Assembly (NCBI RefSeq): GCF_900091585.1
Contig: NZ_FMHT01000003.1
Span: 6,102,001-6,166,000 of the forward strand
Length of the DNA: 64,000 nt
Source: Micromonospora nigra
GTDB taxonomy: Bacteria; Actinomycetota; Actinomycetes; Mycobacteriales; Micromonosporaceae
Reading direction: 5' to 3'
Shown: positions 58,018 through 64,000 of the stretch, one piece after another
Layout of the letters: the number at the start of each line of letters is the position of its first letter
Position numbering within the stretch: position 1 is the stretch's first letter
Translations under genes and position numbers: made by a program
The notes under the pieces: model-generated
Seen by the model: the letters and a program-made list of their open reading frames with translations, nothing else
The model's database searches: none
What the model was told of the DNA's origin: nothing

Positions 58018-58113
58018 TGGCGGAGACGGACGGGAATCGAACCCGCCTGGCCCGGATCCCGGACCACACCGGTGTTGAAGACCGGGAGGGGCACCAGCCG
58101 CCTGAACGCCTCC
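58018..58113 (-). tRNA. selC: tRNA-Sec (anticodon TCA)
   Basis: This is a 96-nt tRNA on the minus strand ending in encoded CCA. Anticodon stem CCGGT/ACCGG closes the loop CTTCAAC with anticodon TCA. The T-arm is GCGGG-TTCGATT-CCCGT; the variable arm is long, as in all tRNA-Sec. The acceptor begins GGAGGCG and ends with CGTCTCC plus G, giving seven pairs including one G-T, with an eighth position that does not pair cleanly. It lies between the NrfD-subunit gene and selA. Confidence 0.93.
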
Positions 58114-58152
58114 ACGCAGCATTTGACCACAGGGCCGGGTGCGGCGGTGCGG

Positions 58153-59241
58153 CTACCCCGTCGGCCCGGCCGCCCGCCGGGCGAGACGTTCCCGCTGCGG
58201 GAGCACCACGTATCTCGGGTCCGTGGCGGAGATGATCCCCGCGTGGAACACGCCGAACCGGGTGGCCAGCGACGCGGCGAGCAGCGCCGCGCCGGACGCC
58301 GCGGACAGCAGTCGGCTGCGCCGGCCGAGCAGTGCCCCGGCCACCCCGACGGCGGTCAGCGCCCGGCCCGCGCGCAGCAGCCGGCCCGCGCGGCCCGTGC
58401 GGTAGGGCTCGCTGAGCAGGCCGAGGCGGGTCTCCACCTGGTGCGCGCCGGCCAGTTCCAGGGCCGCGCCGGCCACCGCCATCCGCCGGGCGGGCCCGGC
58501 CTGCCCGGGCGGCACGGCGAGCAGCCCCACACCGGCGCCACTGGCCAGGGCACTACCCGCGAAGATCACCGGCAGGTGGGGGTAGGCCTCGTGCCACGAC
58601 GGCACGGCCGTGTCAGCCAGCAGCACCCCGGTGTACGTGGCCAGGGCCGGCGCGGTCACCGCCGCCGCCAGCCCCGCGGCGTGCCCGACGGGTGGCAGCA
58701 GTCGGCGGGCCACACCGGGGGCACCCCGTGCCGGCAGCCACGCCGCCGCCTCGGCGACCGCCGCGATCCCGGCCGCCGGGCCGTACGCGGTGAGGATCCA
58801 CGTGCCGACGGACATCGGCGAGGTCGGCTTGGCGACCCGCAGCATGTGGTGGAACCGCTCGGGACGCCCCAGGTCGCTGACCAGCAACGCGGCGCTGGCG
58901 GTGACCGCGCCGAGGGCGGTGACCCGACCGGCGCGGCGCAGCGCGGCACGACCGGTGAGCTGCCCACCCGCCGCGAGCAGCGACGAGCCGGCGGCCAGCC
59001 CGCCGGTGAACAGGTACGCGGCGATCTCCCACGTCCAGACGGGCGCCTTGAGGATCGGCCGCCCGTAGTACGAGGTGAACTCGGCCGGCGGCACGGCGAG
59101 TTCCTCGCCGCCACGGCGGCCGTCCCGGAACCGGCGGAAGCGGTCGCCGACGGGCGGACGGTGCGTGCCACCTGCCGCGTCGGCCGACAGACGGTCGGGC
59201 CCGTGACCCCCGTCGGCGGCGGGCCGACCGGCGGCGCTCAC
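58153..59241 (-). CDS. NrfD-type membrane subunit of formate dehydrogenase
   Basis: This 362-residue membrane protein has about nine to ten helices, of the NrfD/PsrC family that carries quinone sites in iron-sulfur oxidoreductases. WTWEIAAYLFTGGLAAGSSL is the first NrfD helix; SDLGRPERFHHMLRVAKPTS and MSVGTWILTAYGPAAG are conserved loops. It replaces the FdnI-type cytochrome b subunit of E. coli formate dehydrogenase-N. GTG 59241 overlaps the fdhB stop (GTGA). Its C-terminus has WHEAYPHLPVIFAGSALASG. Its likely role is to pass electrons from the ferredoxin subunit to menaquinone. Confidence 0.87.
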   Translation of the reverse strand: MSAAGRPAADGGHGPDRLSADAAGGTHRPPVGDRFRRFRDGRRGGEELAVPPAEFTSYYGRPILKAPVWTWEIAAYLFTGGLAAGSSLLAAGGQLTGRAALRRAGRVTALGAVTASAALLVSDLGRPERFHHMLRVAKPTSPMSVGTWILTAYGPAAGIAAVAEAAAWLPARGAPGVARRLLPPVGHAAGLAAAVTAPALATYTGVLLADTAVPSWHEAYPHLPVIFAGSALASGAGVGLLAVPPGQAGPARRMAVAGAALELAGAHQVETRLGLLSEPYRTGRAGRLLRAGRALTAVGVAGALLGRRSRLLSAASGAALLAASLATRFGVFHAGIISATDPRYVVLPQRERLARRAAGPTG

Positions 59242-60155
59242 GACGACCCGCCCACGAAGGCGGCGACGGCCGCCGCCGCCATGGCCAGGGCGGCCAGCCC
59301 GGCGCGTCGCCACATCCGGGGCAGGTCCCGGGTGGTCACCACCGGGTCGGGTGGCAGGCCGTACACCTCGGGCTCGTCGAGCAGCAGGAAGAACGCCCCG
59401 TCGCCGCCCACCCCGTCGGTGGGGTCGTTGCCGTACAGCCGGGCCTGCGACACGCCCCGCTCGTGCAGGACGGCCACCCGCGAGTCGGCGCGCTCGCGCA
59501 GCTCGTCGAGGGGCCCGTACTGGATGGACTCGGTCGGGCAGGCCTGCGCACAGGCCGGGGTCAGGCCGGCGCCGACGCGGTCGTAGCACAGGGTGCACTT
59601 CCACGCCCGACCGTCGCCCTGCCGCTTGTCGATCACCCCGTACGGGCAGGCGGAGACGCAGTAGCCACAGCCGTTGCAGATGTCCTCCTGCACCACCACC
59701 GTGCCGAACTCGGTGCGGAACAGCGACCCGGTGGGGCAGACGTCCAGGCAGGCCGCGTGGGTGCAGTGCTTGCACACGTCCGACATCATCAGCCAGCGGA
59801 AGTCGGTGCGTCCGTCGGCGTCGCCGGTACGCCCGGGCGGCTGCGCGCCGGGCATGCCGAGGAACTGTGTCGTCGTGCCCGCCGGAGCCGGGTGGGCGGG
59901 ACGGGACTGCTCCACGAACGCCACGTGTCGCCACGAGTTGGCCGTCAGCGCCCCGGTGTTGTCGTACGACATGCCGAGCAGGTCCAGCCCGGAGCCCGGC
60001 ACGTCGTTCCACTCCTTGCAGGCCACCTCGCACGCCTTGCAGCCGATGCACACGCTGGTGTCGGTGAAGAAGCCCATCCGGGGTGGCGCGGCGGACCAGC
60101 CTGCCTCCGGGGCCGGGTCCAGCGGCCCGGACAGGCTGTTGGGGTCGGGGATCAC
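59238..60155 (-). CDS. fdhB: Formate dehydrogenase iron-sulfur subunit
   Basis: This 305-residue electron-transfer subunit has four [4Fe-4S] motifs: CIGCKACEVAC (about 36-46), CKHCTHAACLDVC, CNGCGYCVSAC and CTLCYDRVGAGLTPACAQAC. A C-terminal hydrophobic segment (about 280-303, AGLAALAMAAAAVAAFVGG) would anchor it in the membrane, as FdnH is anchored. GTG 60155 overlaps the fdhA stop (GTGA). It sits between the catalytic subunit and the NrfD protein in the operon, consistent with a linear electron path. Confidence 0.93.
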   Translation of the reverse strand: MIPDPNSLSGPLDPAPEAGWSAAPPRMGFFTDTSVCIGCKACEVACKEWNDVPGSGLDLLGMSYDNTGALTANSWRHVAFVEQSRPAHPAPAGTTTQFLGMPGAQPPGRTGDADGRTDFRWLMMSDVCKHCTHAACLDVCPTGSLFRTEFGTVVVQEDICNGCGYCVSACPYGVIDKRQGDGRAWKCTLCYDRVGAGLTPACAQACPTESIQYGPLDELRERADSRVAVLHERGVSQARLYGNDPTDGVGGDGAFFLLLDEPEVYGLPPDPVVTTRDLPRMWRRAGLAALAMAAAAVAAFVGGSS

Positions 60156-63100
60156 AGGTCGCCTCCGTCGGTGCCGGTGGCCGCCGGGCCGGGGGTGACC
60201 GTGGGCGCGGGACCGCCCGGCACCAGGCCCGCGCGGCGACGGTAGTCGGCCACCAGGTCGCGCAGGGCCGCGCCGGTGGGCCGGCGGCCGGGACGTACGT
60301 CGCAGGTGCCGACCTTGCTCTCCTGGATCAGCACGTTCGGATCGCAGGTGATGCCGAACAGGTCGTTGGCCGAGTCGCCGGTGACCAGCCCCTCGAACCC
60401 GAAGTGGTACGGCAGCCACACCTGGTGGATGACCCGCCCGTCCACCCGCAACGGGGTGAGCCGGGCGGTGACCAGCACCCTCGCCTCGATGACCGCCCGG
60501 CCGCTGACCAGGTGCGCCCAGCCCAGGTGGGCCAGCCCGACCTGGGCGGCCAGCTCCGGGGAGACCTCCACGAACATCTCCGGCTGCAACTCGGCGAGCG
60601 GACGCACGGTGCGGCTCATCCCGCCGGCGGTGTGGTGTTCGGTGAGCCGGCTGACCGTGAACACGTACGGGAAGACCTGACTGTGTTCCTGCGGCGGACT
60701 GGGGTTCACCGAGTTGACCGGATGGTCGTACACCTTGCGGGTCGGGTTGGCCTGCGGGGCGTACAGCGGGTTACGCACCGGCGACTCCGCCGGCTCGTAG
60801 TGGGTGGGCAGCGGGCCGTCGAGCACCCCGCTCGGCGCGTACAGCCAGCCCTTGCCGTCGGCCTGCATGACGAACGGGTCGTCGCCGGCGATCCCCGCCG
60901 GGCCCGTGGCACCGGCCGGCGGCCGGTAGGAGGGTGGTTTCGTCCGCTCGAAGTCCGGCACGTCGTAGCCGGTCCACTCCCCGGCCTCCTCGTCCCACCA
61001 CACGTACCGTTTGCGGTCGCTCCACGGCCGCCCCTGCGGGTCGGCGGAGGCCCGGTTGTAGAGGATGCGCCGGTTCGCCGGCCACGCCCAGCCCCACTCG
61101 GCGGCCACCCAGTTCTGCTCGTGCCCCGGCTTGCGGCGGGCCGCCTGGTTGACGCCGTCGGCGTACACCCCGGCGTAGATCCAGCAGCCGACGGCCGTGG
61201 ACCCGTCGTCGCGGGCCTGCGCGAACGACGACAGCGGCCGGCCGGTGGCGACGTCGTACCCGTTGATCTCGCGCAGCACCGCCTCGGCGTCGGGTTCGTC
61301 GTGCGGGCCGTGCGTGGGATAGTGCCACGCCAGGTCCAGCAGCGCCCGGTCCCGGGGCAACGTCGAGCCGGCCAGCTTCTCCCGCAGCCGCAGCCCCAGG
61401 TGGTAGAAGAACCACAGCTCCGAGCGGGCGTCGCCCGGCGGGTCGACGGCCTTCTCCCGCCACTGCACCAACCGCTGCGTCTGGGTGAAGGTGCCCTCCT
61501 TCTCCACGTGGGAGGCCGCCGGCAGGAAGAACACCTCCGTGCGGCACTCCTGCGGCACGATCTCCCCGGTGGCGACCTCGGGCCCGTTGCGCCAGAATGT
61601 CGCCGACTCGATCAGGAACAGGTCGCGGACCACCAGCCAGTCCAGGTTGGCCATGCCCAGGCGCTGGGCCCGGCCGTGCGCCGAGCCGACGGCCGGGTTC
61701 TGACCGAGCAGGAAGTAGCCCTTCACCTTGCCGTCGATCATGTTGAGCACCTGCTGGTAGGTGCCGTGGTCGCCGGTCATCCGGGGCAGGTGGCCGTAGC
61801 AGAAGTCGTTGTCCGGTGTCGCCGCGTCCCCCCAGTACGCCTTCAGCAGGCTCGCCGCGTACGCACGGGCGTTGCCCCAGAAGCCCTTCTGGCCGGGGTG
61901 GCGGATGCTGTCCACCCAGTCGTCGAAGGTCTCGTGCTTCGCGTGGTGCGGCATCGGCAGGTAGCCGGGCAGCAGGTTGTACAGGGTCGGGATGTCGGTG
62001 GACCCCTGGATGCTGGCGTGTCCGCGCAACGCCAGGATGCCCCCGCCGGGGCGGCCCATGTTCCCCAGCAGCAGCTGGATGATCGCCCCGGTGCGGATGT
62101 ACTGGACCCCGACGGAGTGCTGCGTCCACCCCACCGAGTAGATCAGCACGCCGGTACGCTCCCGGCCGGAGTTCGCCGCCCAGGACTGTGCGAACTCCAG
62201 GAACGCCTCCCGACCGATGCCGCAGACCCGCTCCACCATCTCCGGCGTGTAGCGGGCGAAGTGCCGTTTGAGGATCTGGTAGACGCAACGCGGATGTTGC
62301 AGCGTCTCGTCGCGTTCCACGTCGCCGTGCACCGGCGGTCCGTGCGACTCGTGCCGCAACCCGGCGGCGGTGTCGCGCTCGTCGGCGGTGTGCCCGCTGC
62401 CGGAGTCGCTCTCGTGGCCGGCGTACTGCCAGCTGTCCTGCTGGTAGCTGCCCGTGGCCGGGTCGAACCCGGAGAAGTACCCCGCGCCGTCCTCGGTGTC
62501 GACGAACTGCTCACTGACGATCGTCGCCGCGTTGGTGTAGGCCAGCACGTACTCCCGGAAGTCCAGCTCGTTGTCGAGGATGTGCCGGACCACCCCGCCG
62601 AGCAGGGCGATGTCGCTGCCCGCGCGGATCGGCAGGTGGACGTCGGCCTTCGCGCTGGTGCGGGTGAACCGCGGGTCGACGTGGAACACCTTCGCGCCGC
62701 GCCGTTTCGCCTCCATCACCCACTGGAAACCCACCGGGTGGGCCTCGGCCATGTTCGAGCCCTGGATGACGATGACGTCAGCGTTCGCCACGTCCTGCTG
62801 GAAGTCCGTCGCACCACCGCGACCGAAGCTGGCCCCCAGACCGGGGACGGTGGCGGAGTGTCAAATCCGGGCCTGGTTCTCGATCTGGAGCGCCCCCATG
62901 GCGGTGAACAACTTCTTGATGAGGTAGTTCTCCTCGTTGTCCAGCGTCGCCCCGCCCAGGCTGGAGATGCCGAGCGTCCGGTTCAGCGGCCTGCCCTCGG
63001 AGTCGACGTCCTCCCACGTCTGCGCGCGGGCGGCGAGGATCCGGTCGGCGATCATGTCGAGCGCCGTGTCGAGGTCCAGGTCCTCCCAGTCCGTCGCGTA

Positions 63101-63430
63101 CGGCCGCCGGTAGCGCACCGTGGTCTGTCGCAGCGGGCTGCTGACCAGGCTCCTGCTGGCCGAGCCCTTCGGGCACAGCCGGCCACGGGAGATCGGGGAA
63201 TCCGGGTCGCCCTCGATCTGGGTGACCTGACCGTCGGTGACGAACACCCGCTGCCCGCAACCGACCGCGCAGTACGGGCACACCGATCGGGCCACCCGGT
63301 CGGCGGTCTCGGTGCGTGCGGTCAGCGCGGCGCTGCGGGCCGACTGCGCCGCCGCGCCCCGCCCCAGCGGGTCGGTGCCGGTGAGCTGCCGGTAGACGGG
63401 CCAGCCCTCGATGAAGGTCCGCAGACCCAT
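60152..63430 (-). CDS. fdhA: Selenocysteine-containing formate dehydrogenase, catalytic subunit
   Basis: This 1092-residue molybdenum/tungsten bis-MGD enzyme oxidises formate to CO2. An N-terminal [4Fe-4S] motif (CPYCAVGCGQ ... RLCPKGSAS) precedes the metal-binding Sec at codon 190: LQIENQARI-Sec-HSATVPGLGASFGRGG, read through UGA 62863-62861. Downstream NADVIVIQGSNMAEAHPVGF and the C-terminal beta-barrel domain are intact. ATG 63430 follows GGAGGGGG. The N-terminus has no twin-arginine motif, unlike E. coli FdnG (Sec196), which suggests the active site faces the cytoplasm. It is the first gene of an operon with fdhB, the NrfD gene, and probably selC, selA and selB. Confidence 0.95.
62828..62863 (-). 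other. In-frame UGA (Sec) codon and bacterial SECIS hairpin
   Basis: UGA at 62863-62861 is followed after 14 nt by CCCC-GGTCT-GGGG (62846-62834 on the minus strand), a hairpin whose loop is the GGUCU of the E. coli fdhF element recognised by SelB. The flanking bases code for the conserved protein sequence, so the hairpin is embedded in the coding region as usual in bacteria. Confidence 0.85.
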
Positions 63431-63927
63431 CGGCGCACCCCCTCCCGGCTCGTCCCAGTCGACCTTAGGACAGGAGGTCATCCGGCCGCGACCCGAGCCG
63501 CCGATCCGGTACGCACACAGCACCGCCCCGAGCCTGACGGCTCGGGGCGGCACCGGTGTCGGTGTGCAGGTCGCCTCTCGGCGAGTGGCGCGACGCGGCT
63601 CCAGCCGGACGGTATTCCGCGTCGGCATTGTGGTGAGGCCCGGGGACACTGGACACACCGACGGTCGGTACAACCCACCGACCGCGTCTGTTATTTCCCA
63701 CCCGCCGGGGATTCACTCCTGTCCGCCACCCGGTTTACCGGAGCCGCCTCTGGTGGGCACCAGGCCCGGGGGCTGGCAAGCGCGTTCCGCGCCCCGGGCT
63801 GTCTCGCCTGCCCGAAACTGCCGGTCCACTTCCCCACGGCCAGCAGAGCCGGTGCGGCGTTCCTCGTCATGATCGGCGCGACCCCCGCCGTCATCTTCTC
63901 CCCGGCAGCGCCGGCCCGGGCCGGCGG
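63431..63927. other. 497-nt region upstream of the formate dehydrogenase operon
   Basis: This must contain the fdh promoter on the minus strand. It holds several GC-rich hairpins (63540-63560, 63755-63805) and a less GC-rich stretch at about 63685-63700. No gene on either strand has a recognisable product, and no riboswitch class fits well. Confidence 0.4.
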
Positions 63928-64000
63928 ATGACGCGAGCCCTACGGTCACCGGGCATCGTGGTGCTGGTGCCGCTGGTGGTCAACCGGCAGGATGACGGAG
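63928..64000 (+). CDS. Possible start of a gene cut by the window edge
   Basis: ATG 63928 opens MTRALRSPGIVVLVPLVVNR and runs off the edge in frame (24 residues). The short basic start plus hydrophobic segment could be a signal peptide or membrane anchor. No ribosome site is obvious. The call rests only on the open frame. Confidence 0.25.
   Translation, partial: MTRALRSPGIVVLVPLVVNRQDDG

Noticed and set aside
62792..62863. A stop splitting the formate dehydrogenase into two genes or a pseudogene
   Set aside because: The stop is UGA at the exact position of the active-site Sec, followed by conserved HSATVPGLGASFGRG, a GGUCU hairpin, and selA, selB and selC next door.
63685..63880. A cobalamin, c-di-AMP or similar riboswitch upstream of fdhA
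   Set aside because: Isolated pieces such as GGAGTGAATCC (minus) and CCGGAGCC (plus) lie on different strands or lack their companion blocks.
60083..63931. A 1282-codon open frame on + opposite the formate dehydrogenase genes
   Set aside because: It is antisense shadow with no motif; the minus strand has catalytic and iron-sulfur motifs throughout.

Overview
The window is GC-rich actinobacterial chromosome, most likely from a Micromonospora-like member of the Micromonosporaceae. The evidence is the codon use, frequent GTG starts, leaderless promoters, and a conserved cell-envelope/glycine-cleavage cluster whose gene order matches the Mycobacterium tuberculosis Rv1822-Rv1832 region. No rRNA, CRISPR array or intact insertion sequence was seen. 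One tRNA gene, tRNA-Sec, is present.

Layout. 1-8.3 kb: the tail of a tyrosine recombinase, a membrane-anchored protein, and a coupled ABC export operon (two large FtsX-type permeases, two ATPases, one carrying a C-terminal AbrB-like domain). 8.3-11.3 kb: thymidine kinase, a UMF1-type transporter and a glycerophosphodiesterase. 11.4-14.2 kb: a three-gene module of unknown function in which two proteins share a 24-residue Gly/Asn/Gln motif. 14.2-20.8 kb: acyltransferase, cydAB behind a dyad operator, OsmC, an Eis-like acetyltransferase, an unknown protein and a peroxiredoxin. 20.9-21.2 kb: two gene relics.

21.2-28 kb: an ECF42-type sigma factor with its DGPF/YciI partner and matching promoter, then a 28-bp site with the architecture of a chromosomal dif (22956-22983). 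Next come a desaturase / B3-B4 / LysE operon and a Xer-like recombinase whose start lies in a second, symmetric dif-like dyad. That recombinase is coupled to a nucleotidyltransferase. The window therefore probably spans the replication terminus. Strand composition is strongly C/A-biased on + left of this zone and G/T-biased right of it, whatever the gene direction.

28-35 kb: folD behind a ZTP (pfl) riboswitch, a nuclease/phosphatase-like protein, a TSUP permease, a nitroreductase/HxlR pair, peptide deformylase, a TetR regulator, a PabB-like enzyme and a DUF5999 protein. 35-49 kb: gcvP behind a glycine riboswitch, a sirtuin, an NAD(P)-binding protein, a DivIVA-like protein and two haemoglobin genes, then MerR, a bifunctional-nuclease gene with an apparent frameshift, the FtsR-like MerR, garA, gcvH, DUF881, small basic protein, DUF881 and pgsA.

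49-54.9 kb: MarR, a GAF-SpoIIE phosphatase, a DUF574 methyltransferase, a universal stress protein and small proteins. 54.9-63.4 kb: a complete selenocysteine island read on the minus strand: a selenoprotein formate dehydrogenase (in-frame UGA at codon 190 followed by a GGUCU-loop hairpin), its four-cluster ferredoxin subunit, an NrfD-type membrane subunit, selC, selA and selB. The machinery that makes and inserts Sec is thus encoded beside its only visible client.
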